From Granulicella sp. S156 (GTDB taxonomy: Bacteria > Acidobacteriota > Terriglobia > Terriglobales > Acidobacteriaceae), in NCBI RefSeq assembly GCF_009766105.1, contig NZ_LMUH01000022.1:161545-225544 (forward strand): a DNA stretch of 64,000 nt. Reading direction: 5' to 3'. Each line of letters starts with the position of its first letter. Within the stretch, counting starts at the first letter, position 1. The translations under genes were made by a program, and so were the position numbers. Shown in pieces: positions 9,356-19,060 of the stretch. Under the pieces are notes generated by a model. It did no database searches. It was not told where the DNA came from and was given only the letters and a program-made list of their open reading frames with translations.

Positions 9356-9371
9356 GCACAATAAATTGTGC
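9356..9371. promoter_or_regulatory. Palindrome GCACAAT-AA-ATTGTGC, candidate operator
   Basis: Two 7-bp arms (GCACAAT and ATTGTGC) flank a 2-nt centre. A second small hairpin, CCTCC-TATTT-GGAGG, lies at 9314-9328. The palindrome sits 16 bases before a TTGACA box at 9388, a good position for a repressor or activator of the receptor gene. Confidence 0.4.
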
Positions 9372-9387
9372 GTTTTTCATGCTTTTG

Positions 9388-9420
9388 TTGACAATATGTC
9401 TTTTTTCTATTAATCGTTAT
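9388..9420 (+). promoter_or_regulatory. Candidate sigma-70-like promoter of the receptor gene
   Basis: A perfect -35 hexamer TTGACA is at 9388-9393. A-T-rich sequence follows, with TATTAA at 9408-9413 or TAATCG at 9411-9416 as possible -10 boxes; neither is a strong match. It would give a leader of about 370 bases before the ATG at 9794. The long frame from 9446 crossing this leader has no ribosome-binding site. Confidence 0.35.
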
Positions 9421-9793
9421 TGAACGCATAATTGTATTTTTAACTTTGAACAAGAAAAGGCAATCGGCAGTGTATCCGGTGCCTGAAGACGGTTTGAGGC
9501 CATTGAGTTTTTACCCGAAACCGTATGTGTCGCGATCGAACCTGCTGCCACAAGTCGTTGAGAAGAACTTGAAAAGGGATGGCAGACAAGACGGAATCGG
9601 AGGACCACGCTGTATGAACTTGTGCAAACGGACAAGAACGGCACGCGCAACGCGTAGACCGCAATCTACAGCGCACGTATCTGCCCGGCGGTTTGAAACG
9701 AACGCCATGCGGATCGTTGATTCGCCCACCGAGAAAAGGTTTTCTGGGACGATGTGTTCCCCACATGAAAAGGCCAGTACTGGAGGAGAAAGA

Positions 9794-12700
9794 ATGATGT
9801 CGCGAAGATTATGTAGGACGTTGGGCTTGATTGTGGGATTACTGATGACACTCCTAGCAGGTGGAGCCGCACAGGCTCAGTCCGGATCACAAGGAACACT
9901 TGCAGTTATCGTGCAGGATGCGAGCGGAGGCGCTGTGCCGGGCGCGAAGCTGGAGTTGGTAGAGGTGGAGACGAATGACCACCGCGCAGCCACCAGCAGC
10001 GCCAAGGGCATCTTCACCTTTGTCAATCTTCCCATCGGCATCTATCACTTGAGCGCGACCAGAGACGGTTACGCGACCTCCAATCTGGACAAGATTGAGA
10101 TCCATGCCGGGCAGGTGACCGATCTGCTGACGACCCTCAAAGTCGGCTCGCACGACGAAACGGTCACGGTCGACGCTAGTTCCAGCTCCGTGCTTGAGAC
10201 GACGTCCAACGAGATCGGCACAGTCATCAATCTCAAGGACGTTGAAGACCTCCCGCTTGGAAGCCGTGACCTGTCAGGTTTAGTGGCGCTGACTCCTGGC
10301 TACGCGGGAACTCCCGGCTATAGCGAGGGAGGAGTTCCACTCGGCAACTTCAACGGCCAGGTGGAGATGAACACCAGCAGCAATATGGACGGCGTGATCG
10401 GCAACGCCTCTCGCGGCAAATACTACGGAGGCAACGCGGGAACCGCCGTGACGCCACGCGTGGAGAACATCCAGGAGATGTCGGTTCAGACCGACATGAT
10501 GGACGTGGATAAAGGCTACGGGCAGGCTTCGATGCAGGTGAACTACGTAAGCCGCAGCGGCACCAACAAATTTCACGGGCGCATCTTTGAAGACTTCAAA
10601 AACGACGGTCTGTATGCCAACACCTGGTCCAACAATGCCAGTGGGCAGCGCCGGGACAAGGTCATCTATAACGATTTTGGCGTCAGCATTGGCGGGCCGA
10701 TTCTGCACGACAAGCTGTTCTTCTTTGGCACGTATTCCGAGCGAAAGATTCCCGGCTCCTACATCCTGCAAAACACGGTCATCACCACGGCCGCCCAATC
10801 GGGAAACTTCGGCTATACCTACACCAACGCATCGGGCGCAACCGCAACCAACACGGTGAATGTCTACAGCCTTGTGGCGGGACTCGGGCAGAACCTCCGC
10901 AACTCCGCAAACTCTCAGATCGCAACGCAATTGTCGGCAATCAATACCGCGGAGGCCAGCGGCACAATCGCTGCCATTGAAGGCGACCCGAATCTCTCGA
11001 CGCTGCTATGGAAACAGCCCAATCCCGAGACGCTGTACTACCCCATGGCGCGGCTGGACTATAACATCTCTTCCAAATTGCGGGCAGCGCTTTCCTGGAG
11101 CATGACACAGGACACAAAGCCAGAAAATTACGCGTCGAATTTTCCCGGGGCAGGATTCGCCAATCAAATCTCCGGCTACAAAATTCGTAACTTCACGCTT
11201 GGCCCATCGCTCGATTGGACGATATCGCCCAATGTCATCAATCAATTCCGCGGAGGCTTTCTCTATGACGCGGAAAAATACGGCTACAACGCTGCGCCCT
11301 TGTATGCTACGGAACCCTCAGTCACTTGGGCATTGACAGAGCCGAACGAAAGCTTGTCGGGCCAAAGCTATACGACACCTATCACTACATACTATCCGCT
11401 CTTCAATGCTTCAGATACCATCTCCTGGCAGCATAAGAGCCACACAATGAAGTTCGGCGCCTCCTGGTATCGCGAACAGGACCACTATTGGAATCCTCCA
11501 GCAGGCTATCCAACCTATACGCTTGGGCTGGCAAACGGAGACCCGTCTCTGAATGCCTTTTCGACGGCAAATCTTCCCAATGCCTCCTCAAACCAGATCA
11601 CCGAAGCCGAGAATCTCTATGCAACTCTGACCGGGCGCATCAGCGCAATCAATGGCAGCTATAGCTACAACCAAAAGAGCGGCTCATACGACACAGGGAT
11701 CTCTGCCTACAACCTGGACGAAGTCTCCAACGCCTGGGCCTGGTATGCGCAGGATTCCTGGCGTGTCTTCCCCAGCCTCACGATCAACTTTGGCATGCGC
11801 TGGGACTATACGGGTGACAACTACGACAAGACAGGGGCTTATCACTCTGCCGGACCAAACGGCGTCTTCGGACCGTCCGGAGTAAACAATCTATTCAATC
11901 CTGGTTCTCTTCTTGGCGAAGCGGATCCGAGCATCTCGGTCAATCCCCATGCATATAAGCCATGGCACAGATCGCCACAGCCTCAGGTAGGATTCGCCTG
12001 GAACCCCGATGTGGAATCAGGACCCTTTGCCAAGCTTATGGGGGGACACAGCACGGTGATCCGTGGCGGCTTCGGTCTTAAGAAATATACCGAGCCCTAC
12101 CAGTTTTATTGGGATGCGGCATCGGATTACGGTTCGTTCTTCTATCAATACTTCCATGCCTATCCGGCCGCCAGCACCTCACCTGGCTACTTCCAGGCTG
12201 GAAGCCTTGAGTTGGGTGACTCAATGCCGGCCTACGGTCTATCTCCAGCCGCCTATACCAAGTCGGAGCAGGAGTCCGCTCTGGCCTTCCAGGGTTTCCC
12301 GATGGTCGGTATGGATCCTAATATTCAGCAGCCCTATGTCGAGTCGTGGAACCTGGGCATTCAGCGTTCGCTGGGTGCAAGCCGTGCGATCGAGATTCGC
12401 TATATGGGAAATCACTCGGTCCATGAATGGGTTGCCACAAACCCGAATGAAGTCAACATCTTTGAAAATGGCTTCCTCACGGAGTTCCAGCACGCTCAGG
12501 CGAACTACAAGATCAATCAGGCCGCGGGAATCCAATCGTTTGCGAACAATGGCCTGGCGGGACAGTATGCGCTGCCTATCTTCACGCAGGCTTTTCAGGG
12601 AGAATCTTCTGGCGGAACTGGAATTCCCTTGTCGGATTTCGCGAACTCGCAATTCACCAACTATCTCACTCAGGGACAGGCTGGAGCTATGGCCAGCGTC

Positions 12701-13711
12701 TTAAGCGGCTACGCGGGAACCGTTCCCTATATCTGCAACCTGATCGGAGCCAACTTCAGCCCCTGCGCAAATATCCTCGGGTCTAACGGAAGTGGAGCCT
12801 ATCCGGTGAACTTCTTCCAGGCCAATCCTTATGCTTCGGGAAATGGTGGAACGGCGTATCTGGAGGCCATTGGATACTCCAATTACAACTCACTGCAGGC
12901 GGAGTTCCGGCAACAGAACTGGAAGGGGCTGCAATGGAATGCCAACTACACCTGGGCTCATTCCATGGGTCTCTCCTCCCAGGAAAACTATACCGCGGGG
13001 GCGAATCTCTTTTCTTTGCGAGCTAGCCAGATGCACCGCAACTACACTCCTGGCGAATACGACATTCGCCACGTGATTCATATGAACGGAACCTACGATC
13101 TTCCCTTTGGCAAGAATCAACCGTGGCTGAGTTCGAACAAGATCGTCAGCACCGTGGTTGGAAACTGGACACTGGGAAATATCATCACCTGGCAGACCGG
13201 AATGCCGCAGCAACTGACAGGCGGCTATGACACCTATAACGACTTTGCCGATGGCGGAATCTCTCTGAATGGCATAACGTCTGCCATGCTGCAAAAAGCC
13301 GTACATGTGCATCGTCTGCCGCAAGCTGTTATCAACTCCAACGCGGCCAATGGAACTCCAAACTATGTGGTCATGCTGGACCCGAAGTATCTCTCGTCGG
13401 CCTACAGCGGCGGGGCGAATAGTAACTACATCGCTCCCAATACAACAGCCGGTTCGCTGGGACAGACAATCTTCCTGCATGGGCCGCACGGCTTCTATGA
13501 AGACATGGCACTCTCCAAGGTCTTCCCCATCCGGGAGAAAATCAAGCTGTCGTTTCAGGGGGAGTTCCTCAACGTCTGGAATCATCCAGTCTTTGGGAAT
13601 AGCACTAACTGGATGAATGCAAGTACACAGAGCAGCGCCTTCGGTCTTGCAACCGGGGGGCCTAACAATCTTCCGCGGCACATTCAACTTCGTGCCAACA
13701 TTGAGTTCTAG
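9794..13711 (+). CDS. Large TonB-receptor-like outer membrane protein (carboxypeptidase-regulatory N-domain)
   Basis: A 1305-residue protein. The ATG at 9794 follows GGAGGAGA by 5 bases and starts a signal peptide (MMSRRLCRTLGLIVG, ending AAQAQ). Residues about 30-115 form a CarboxypepD_reg/Cna-B-like domain (GTLAVIVQDASGGAVPGAKL, then GIFTFVNLPIGIYHLSATRDGY), followed by TVTVDASSSSVLET and a plug-like part (DLPLGSRDLSGLVALTPG). The rest is a long beta-barrel with many YxxQDSWR and GMRWDYTG motifs. It is the Oar-like class typical of Acidobacteriota, thought to import or bind large glycan-derived ligands. The last residues IQLRANIEF end in phenylalanine, as barrel proteins usually do. The neighbouring DUF5695 and GH127 genes suggest plant arabinose-containing glycans as ligand; that is inference. 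Confidence 0.85.
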   Translation: MMSRRLCRTLGLIVGLLMTLLAGGAAQAQSGSQGTLAVIVQDASGGAVPGAKLELVEVETNDHRAATSSAKGIFTFVNLPIGIYHLSATRDGYATSNLDKIEIHAGQVTDLLTTLKVGSHDETVTVDASSSSVLETTSNEIGTVINLKDVEDLPLGSRDLSGLVALTPGYAGTPGYSEGGVPLGNFNGQVEMNTSSNMDGVIGNASRGKYYGGNAGTAVTPRVENIQEMSVQTDMMDVDKGYGQASMQVNYVSRSGTNKFHGRIFEDFKNDGLYANTWSNNASGQRRDKVIYNDFGVSIGGPILHDKLFFFGTYSERKIPGSYILQNTVITTAAQSGNFGYTYTNASGATATNTVNVYSLVAGLGQNLRNSANSQIATQLSAINTAEASGTIAAIEGDPNLSTLLWKQPNPETLYYPMARLDYNISSKLRAALSWSMTQDTKPENYASNFPGAGFANQISGYKIRNFTLGPSLDWTISPNVINQFRGGFLYDAEKYGYNAAPLYATEPSVTWALTEPNESLSGQSYTTPITTYYPLFNASDTISWQHKSHTMKFGASWYREQDHYWNPPAGYPTYTLGLANGDPSLNAFSTANLPNASSNQITEAENLYATLTGRISAINGSYSYNQKSGSYDTGISAYNLDEVSNAWAWYAQDSWRVFPSLTINFGMRWDYTGDNYDKTGAYHSAGPNGVFGPSGVNNLFNPGSLLGEADPSISVNPHAYKPWHRSPQPQVGFAWNPDVESGPFAKLMGGHSTVIRGGFGLKKYTEPYQFYWDAASDYGSFFYQYFHAYPAASTSPGYFQAGSLELGDSMPAYGLSPAAYTKSEQESALAFQGFPMVGMDPNIQQPYVESWNLGIQRSLGASRAIEIRYMGNHSVHEWVATNPNEVNIFENGFLTEFQHAQANYKINQAAGIQSFANNGLAGQYALPIFTQAFQGESSGGTGIPLSDFANSQFTNYLTQGQAGAMASVLSGYAGTVPYICNLIGANFSPCANILGSNGSGAYPVNFFQANPYASGNGGTAYLEAIGYSNYNSLQAEFRQQNWKGLQWNANYTWAHSMGLSSQENYTAGANLFSLRASQMHRNYTPGEYDIRHVIHMNGTYDLPFGKNQPWLSSNKIVSTVVGNWTLGNIITWQTGMPQQLTGGYDTYNDFADGGISLNGITSAMLQKAVHVHRLPQAVINSNAANGTPNYVVMLDPKYLSSAYSGGANSNYIAPNTTAGSLGQTIFLHGPHGFYEDMALSKVFPIREKIKLSFQGEFLNVWNHPVFGNSTNWMNASTQSSAFGLATGGPNNLPRHIQLRANIEF

Positions 13712-13992
13712 GGCGCATCATCAAACTTCGTTCTAGGCTTTAGCCAATTCTTTATTTTGAACGGACAGGGCTTCAGCCCCGCCGTTAGGGCATCACCATA
13801 AAATCGGCTTTAGCCGCAGAGGGAACGATGTCTATCTCAGTACAAAAGCTATCCATTGGATGACACACCCGAAAGCCCAACACACGTTTCGATTGGTCCT
13901 TCTCTGCACTAACTTGCAGCGAAGGACCAAGTGGGTTATCCATAACTGCGCTCAAGAGTCGCAACGGTAACAAAAGAAGAAAGGCAGGGACG
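13712..13992. repeat. Intergenic repeat with CTTTAGCC / GGCTTCAGCC units
   Basis: The gap contains CAGGGCTTCAGCCCCG (about 13768-13783) and CGGCTTTAGCCGCAG (about 13805-13819), each self-complementary around TTCAG/TTTAG, plus a CTTTAGCC half-unit near 13739. These are the same TTTAG-centred palindromes found at 1000-1011 and 50645-50697. No coding sequence was seen. A weak GGCAGGGACG precedes the GH127 ATG. Confidence 0.5.
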
Positions 13993-15927
13993 ATGAGCAC
14001 GAGCAACTTCACCCGCAGAGGTTTTCTTACCGGAGCAGCCGCCGCAGGCAGTGCTGCCCTCCTGCAGCGCAGCGTTGTCGCGCAGCAAAGCATCAGGGCA
14101 GCGGACGAAGACACCGCGACGGCAACACTCATCAGTCCTGCTGTAGGGAAGGTCGCGTGGAAGGCCAAGCCATTTCCGATGCCTCAGGTGCGACTGCTGC
14201 CCAGCTTCTGGCTGGACATGATGGAGTTGAACCGCAGCTTCCTGTACTCGCTTCCGAACGAGCGCCTTGCACACAACTTCCGGGTAACGGCTGGCCTTCC
14301 CTCCGAAGCCACAGCTCTCGGCGGATGGGAGGCGCCGGACTGCGAACTGCGCGGCCACTATGTTGGCCACTATCTCTCCGCGTGCGCATTGCTACATGCG
14401 AGCACAGGAGACATTGCCATCCGCGATAAGGCTAACGCGCTCGTCGCCACTCTCGCGGAGTGCCAGGCGAAGGATGGTTATCTGGGAGCTTATCCGGCAA
14501 CCTTCTACGATCGCCTGCGCAAGCACGAGAAAGTCTGGGCGCCGTTCTACACGTACCACAAGATCCTCGCCGGCATGCTCGACATGTACGAGCACACCGG
14601 CAATAAGCAGGCTCTGCAGATTGCCATTCGCATGGCCGACTGGGCCGATGCATGGTCCGCGCCCATCCCTGCAGATGACTGGCAGAAAGTGTTGCTGATC
14701 GAGCACGGCGGCATGAACGAAGCCTCCTTCAATCTGTATGCGATCACCGGCAAGACCAAATACCGCGACCTTGGTTATCGCTTCGAGCATAAGAAGATCT
14801 TCGATCCGCTCGCGGCAGGCGAGGACAAGCTCGACGGCAATCACGCGAACACCAATATTCCCAAGGTCATTGGCGCAGCGCGCGGCTACGAACTCACCGG
14901 CGACGAACGCTATCACCGCATCAGCACCACCTTCTACCAGGAGGTCGTAGACCATCACGCCTACTGCACCGGCGGCACCAGCAACGGAGAGTTCTGGCAT
15001 AAACCGGACGCCGTAGCCACAGAGCTCGGCGGTGCAGCGCAGGAGTGTTGTTGCTCGTACAACATGATGAAGCTGTCGCGGCACCTCTTCGGACAAGAGC
15101 CGGATGCGAAGTACTTCGACTACTATGAACGCCTGCTTCTAAACGTTCGTTACGGCACACAAGACCGCAATGGCATGCTGATGTACTACGTGCCGCTGCA
15201 ACCTGGCCTCTACAAGACCTTCGGCACCCCCTTCGACGCGTTCTGGTGCTGCACCGGAACAGGCAGCGAAGAGTATGCCAAGCTGACCGACTCCATCTAC
15301 TTCCACGATGACAACTCTCTCTATGTGAACCTCTTCATTCCCTCGAAGCTCGACTGGTCGGAGCGCGGCCTGCGTCTGCGCCAGACAACGAAGTTTCCCA
15401 ACGAAGAGAAGATCACCTTTACGATCGACAGCGCTCCAAGACAGGCAACGCCGATCAAGATTCGTGTCCCCTACTGGGCAACGAGCGGCGCCACCGTGCG
15501 CGTGAACGGCGCAGTGCAGAGTGTATCGGCAACGCCGGCGAGCTATCTCACGCTGGATCATCCGTGGACAGCGGGCGATGCCGTTGAACTCGAGTTGCCC
15601 ATGACGATGCACATCGCGGTAGCTCCCGACGACAAGCAGGTGCAGGCTGCCATGTATGGCCCCCTGGTGCTGGCGGCAGTGCTCGGCACCGAAGGACTCA
15701 CCAACGGCATGATCTATGGAGGATCAGGACCGGATGACGAGGACCGAGGCATACCAATGCCCGAGGTGACAGAGCCAGGTGTATGGTTCGAACGAGTAGA
15801 GGCCAGCGCAAACTACTCCCTGCGCTTCCACAGCAAGGGACGCGGGCCGATCCACACGCTCGTGCCACTCAACGAGATCATGGACCAGCGCTACTCGGTC
15901 TATCTGCGAAACACAGCAAAGACCTAA
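13993..15927 (+). CDS. Tat-exported glycoside hydrolase family 127 (beta-L-arabinofuranosidase type)
   Basis: A 644-residue protein. The N-terminus FTRRGFLTGAAAAGSAALLQ is a twin-arginine signal. The body matches GH127 (old DUF1680): LPSFWLDMMELNRSFL, GWEAPDCELRGHYVGHYLSA, YHKILAGMLDMYEH. The zinc/cysteine site can be followed: E351 and C353 in the QECCCSYNMMK segment, and C419/C420 in WCCTGTGSEEYAKL, matching the Glu-Cys-Cys-Cys set in which one Cys of the last pair is the nucleophile in HypBA1. Such enzymes release L-arabinofuranose from beta-linked arabino-oligosaccharides, including those on hydroxyproline. Proline-adjacent chemistry is relevant because a complete hydroxyproline operon lies 5 kb downstream. 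C352 beside C353 makes a CCC run not needed for the site. Other GH families of the same fold remain possible. Confidence 0.85.
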   Translation: MSTSNFTRRGFLTGAAAAGSAALLQRSVVAQQSIRAADEDTATATLISPAVGKVAWKAKPFPMPQVRLLPSFWLDMMELNRSFLYSLPNERLAHNFRVTAGLPSEATALGGWEAPDCELRGHYVGHYLSACALLHASTGDIAIRDKANALVATLAECQAKDGYLGAYPATFYDRLRKHEKVWAPFYTYHKILAGMLDMYEHTGNKQALQIAIRMADWADAWSAPIPADDWQKVLLIEHGGMNEASFNLYAITGKTKYRDLGYRFEHKKIFDPLAAGEDKLDGNHANTNIPKVIGAARGYELTGDERYHRISTTFYQEVVDHHAYCTGGTSNGEFWHKPDAVATELGGAAQECCCSYNMMKLSRHLFGQEPDAKYFDYYERLLLNVRYGTQDRNGMLMYYVPLQPGLYKTFGTPFDAFWCCTGTGSEEYAKLTDSIYFHDDNSLYVNLFIPSKLDWSERGLRLRQTTKFPNEEKITFTIDSAPRQATPIKIRVPYWATSGATVRVNGAVQSVSATPASYLTLDHPWTAGDAVELELPMTMHIAVAPDDKQVQAAMYGPLVLAAVLGTEGLTNGMIYGGSGPDDEDRGIPMPEVTEPGVWFERVEASANYSLRFHSKGRGPIHTLVPLNEIMDQRYSVYLRNTAKT

Positions 15928-15988
15928 AGCCCGCACACACAGAGGCCAGCCAGGTATTGTCCTGATCGTATGAAAAGTGTTTTGCACC

Positions 15989-16051
15989 TGTCTTTTGCTT
16001 TTGTTTTTCTTGTTTGTCATTCCGAGCGTAGCGAGCGAATCTCGGAATGAC
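15989..16051. repeat. REP-like hairpin with low-complexity tract
   Basis: GTCATTCCGAG and CTCGGAATGAC (16017-16051) form an 11-bp stem around a GCGTAGCGAGCGAAT loop. A CTTTTGCTTTTGTTTTTCTT tract runs into it from 15989. A short GCAAGAGC follows. The arrangement (tract, then TGTCATTCC hairpin) matches 17775-17837 and, inverted, 44960-45004. The 307-base gap holds nothing else recognisable besides a weak ribosome-binding region before the permease. Confidence 0.6.
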
Positions 16052-16234
16052 AACCAGAAAAGCAAGAGCACTTTTCATGGGGTTGTACTACTAGAGTTGT
16101 TAAACAGAACGCCAAACTCAGGAGAATGGATTGCACGCTACGAAACAAAGCCGTAGACGTTTTCTGAAGACCACTTCTCTCGTCGCAGAACTGCCGCCGC
16201 TCTCTGCAGCGGCGGTAACGGTTGGGGCATAGCG

Positions 16235-17737
16235 ATGGAGACAAGACCAGAGGTAACCGCATCCGTAGATTCCATCGAGCACCCGGCCGAGTTCCGCAAG
16301 GCGCTCGGTCTGTTCGACTCCATCATGATCGTCGCCGGAATCATGGTTGGCTCCGGCATCTTCATCGTCAGTGCGGAGATCTCGCGGCAGGTCGGCTCTT
16401 CCGGATGGCTGCTGGCCGCCTGGGTCATCACCGGTGTTCTCACCTTGTCGGCGGCGCTCAGTTACGGAGAGCTCGCCGCCATGATGCCGCAAGCGGGTGG
16501 CATGTACACCTACCTTTGCGAGGCCTTCTCCCCACTGCTCGGATTTCTGTATGGCTGGACGCTACTTACCGTCATTCAGACCGGAACCATCGCAGCGGTC
16601 GCGATCGCCTTCGCGCGCTTTAGTGGAGTGGCGTTTCCAATCGTCAACGAGAGTCACTACCTGATCGCTCCCGTTCGCATACTGCCTGGCTACGCGCTCT
16701 CACTCTCAACCGCGCAGGCCGTCGCGCTCGGCATCATCCTGCTTACTGCAATTGTCAACAGCTACGGCGTGCAGTGGGGCAAACTGATCCAGAACATCTT
16801 CACCGTTGCCAAGCTGACCGGCATGGTCGCACTGCTTGCCCTCGGAGCCCTTGCGTTCTTCCTCCATCCCAACATCTTTCACGCCAACTTCACCGGGGCC
16901 TGGCATCCGCACGATGTTGTCGGGATCGGCGGCGTGAGCGCAGTGACCTCCTTCGGCATGTTCGTTGCGTTGTGCGTCTCGCAGACCGGCTCGCTCTTCT
17001 CTGCCGACTCGTGGCACGACATCACCTTCGTCGCCGGCGAGGTGCGCAACCCCAAGCGCAATCTTCCCCTCGCGCTTGGCCTTGGAACCTCGCTGGTCAT
17101 TACGCTTTATCTACTCTGCAATCTCTGCTATCTCGCGGTACTGCCGCTGCATGCTATCCAGACAGCGCCTGGCGATCGTGTCGCGACCCTGGCCGTCGAC
17201 ACCATCCTCCCCTCCTTCGGCAAGCTGGCCATGGGTCTGTTGATCATGGTGTCCACCTTCGGCACCGTGAACGGTCTCACCCTTGCAGGAGGACGCGCCT
17301 GTTATGCGATGGCGCAGGATGGCCTGTTCTTCCGTCGCGCAGGACAACTCAACAAAGCGCGCGTCCCCGGTTGGGCGCTGGCGCTGCAGTGCCTGTGGTC
17401 GCTCTTCCTGGTGCTTCCCCGCACCTACGACGCCGCAACCGGCCAGTATGGAAATCTTTACAGCAATCTGCTGGACTATGTGATCTCGGCAGCGCTTCTC
17501 TTCTACATCCTCACTGTCGCCGCTCTCTTTCGTCTGCGCCGCACCCGCCCGGATGTACCTCGTCCCTACCGTGCCTGGGGCTACCCCTGGCTTCCTGCGC
17601 TGTACATCGTCGGCGCAGCCATCGTGCTTTCAGTCTTGTTCTGCTACAGAACCGCAACCACTTGGCCAGGCCTGCTGATCATTGCGAGCGGCATACCCGT
17701 GTACTTCTTCCTGAGAAGACGATCCTCGAAGCCCTGA
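16235..17737 (+). CDS. APC-family amino acid permease
   Basis: A 500-residue membrane protein with about 12 predicted transmembrane segments. The first helix carries the APC signature MIVAGIMVGSGIFIVSAEI (glycine-rich GSGIF substrate site), then AALSYGELAAMMPQAGGMYTYL, and later SADSWHDITFVAGEVRNPKRNLP, the usual motif between helices 6 and 8. It transports amino acids or related cations across the inner membrane, probably with protons. It lies 307 bases after GH127 and 3.2 kb from the hydroxyproline operon on the opposite strand, so uptake of hydroxyproline or small Hyp conjugates is a reasonable guess but unproven. Ribosome binding before the ATG is weak (GGTTGGGG). Specificity cannot be read from sequence. 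Confidence 0.85.
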   Translation: METRPEVTASVDSIEHPAEFRKALGLFDSIMIVAGIMVGSGIFIVSAEISRQVGSSGWLLAAWVITGVLTLSAALSYGELAAMMPQAGGMYTYLCEAFSPLLGFLYGWTLLTVIQTGTIAAVAIAFARFSGVAFPIVNESHYLIAPVRILPGYALSLSTAQAVALGIILLTAIVNSYGVQWGKLIQNIFTVAKLTGMVALLALGALAFFLHPNIFHANFTGAWHPHDVVGIGGVSAVTSFGMFVALCVSQTGSLFSADSWHDITFVAGEVRNPKRNLPLALGLGTSLVITLYLLCNLCYLAVLPLHAIQTAPGDRVATLAVDTILPSFGKLAMGLLIMVSTFGTVNGLTLAGGRACYAMAQDGLFFRRAGQLNKARVPGWALALQCLWSLFLVLPRTYDAATGQYGNLYSNLLDYVISAALLFYILTVAALFRLRRTRPDVPRPYRAWGYPWLPALYIVGAAIVLSVLFCYRTATTWPGLLIIASGIPVYFFLRRRSSKP

Positions 17738-18153
17738 CAACTTAGAGCCGTTTCCGCAATGGTGTTTAGGAGCAGTTGCCTTTGCGGTTGCCGTTGCCTT
17801 TCTGGTTGTCATTCCGAGGCGCAGCCAAGGAACCTGCTTTCTCCCGTTTTTTCTTACGCCGCCACTGGAACAGTAAGTAATGGATCAGGATGATTGCCGT
17901 ACGCTCTCCCGGAACCTACTGAGTCAAGGCTCTTGCCGCAGTTTTGAAGTTGCCGAAAGGACTACTTTACGGATATCCAAAGACTGCGATCTCTATTCAG
18001 CCACTCGCGCCTGTCAAATCTAGGGCTCTGTCACTCAGTCTGGAAAAGCCGAGACGCGGACCGTCTGGCTGAACACGCTGAGGAGCTATCCGCCTCTATG
18101 TCGAATTTGCTACGGATCTCACCCCAGAGCACCGGGAAGGAAGGTTCACCTAT
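17738..18153. repeat. Intergenic region with REP-like element
   Basis: This 416-base gap holds a TTGCCTTTGCGGTTGCCG-type tract (about 17775-17806) followed by GTTGTCATTCCGAGGCGCAG and a diverged right arm (17807-17837). The remaining about 300 bases to the TIGR03435 stop show no gene, clear hairpin or promoter that I can support. Confidence 0.5.
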
Positions 18154-18876
18154 CTAATTCGCACTCGCCTTATCGACCTTGTCCACGACCATCACATCCA
18201 CCATATCTTTCTCCCGCACCAGCTTCAGCCCAATCTCTCCCTGCAGAGTCTCATTCAGTACCAGCAGGTAATCATCAATCCCCTTTGGCTGCTCCGACAG
18301 GTACTTCGTGAATTCGAACGCAAAATCCCACCGCCCCGCCAGCCCAGTCTTATCCACTATCGGCCTCTCCTGCACGTCCCCCAGAAAATCTGCAAACTCC
18401 TGCATCGTCAACGCCCGCGCCACGGTCCCTGTCGCCGAGTTCTGGTGAAACGACTCCTCCCCTTCCTTGGCCGGGATCAACTTCGGTCCGCTCTTCGCCA
18501 CCTCCAGCGCATACGACTTCAGTTCGCGCTTCTCCTTGTGAAACGCCAGCCCAAACCGCTCTGCCAGCAGCGACCGCATCATCTCCTTCATCGCGTCCTT
18601 GCTCACAACGCCATCGGACTTAGCCGTAATGTCCCACCGCTCCGACGTCAGCAAGTCCGGGCCTACCACCTGCGCCCTTTGTACGCCATAGGCCCACTTG
18701 ATGCACGTGGCGATCGTCACATCTCGCATCATCAGGGTCCCCGGCCACAGCTTTGTCTCACCATCACTCTCAAACTGCACCTGTGCTGCTCTCGGACGGA
18801 TCGTCGCCGCAGCAAACGTCGCCTGAGCCGCCGCCACACCGCTCCACAACATTGCCAACAGGACCAGGACCTTCAT
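18154..18876 (-). CDS. TIGR03435 family secreted protein
   Basis: A 240-residue protein with a short signal peptide (MKVLVLLAMLWSGVAAAQA). The body matches the TIGR03435 soil-Acidobacteria family: FAAATIRPRAAQVQFE near the mature N-terminus, MMRDVTIATCIKWAYGV, GPDLLTSERWDITAKSD, MMRSLLAERFGLAFHKEKRE, and VDKTGLAGRWDFAFEFTKYL near the C-terminus. The family is usually present in many copies per acidobacterial genome and its function is not established. The protein probably acts in the periplasm. It is encoded downstream of the DUF885 peptidase on the same strand, separated by 184 bases. Confidence 0.85.
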   Translation of the reverse strand: MKVLVLLAMLWSGVAAAQATFAAATIRPRAAQVQFESDGETKLWPGTLMMRDVTIATCIKWAYGVQRAQVVGPDLLTSERWDITAKSDGVVSKDAMKEMMRSLLAERFGLAFHKEKRELKSYALEVAKSGPKLIPAKEGEESFHQNSATGTVARALTMQEFADFLGDVQERPIVDKTGLAGRWDFAFEFTKYLSEQPKGIDDYLLVLNETLQGEIGLKLVREKDMVDVMVVDKVDKASAN

Positions 18877-19060
18877 CGCGTCACCTCAGATTGCTACAGC
18901 CCCCTAGACCGGGCGACGCTCCAAAAGTTTCATCTGCTCCTTCAAAATTCGAAAAGGAAGGTGGAATCGCCAGCCTCGGGCGGCCTACGTTCCCCTCCGC
19001 AAAGACAGCGGCTAGGATATATAGCCCCTTCTGGACTCGCATTCACGTTGGCCTCTTCCC

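Noticed and set aside
9446-9793. N-terminal extension of the receptor gene to position 9446
   Set aside because: It lacks a ribosome-binding site, is basic and featureless, and would put the signal peptide at residue 117; GGAGGAGA and ATG 9794 fit better.
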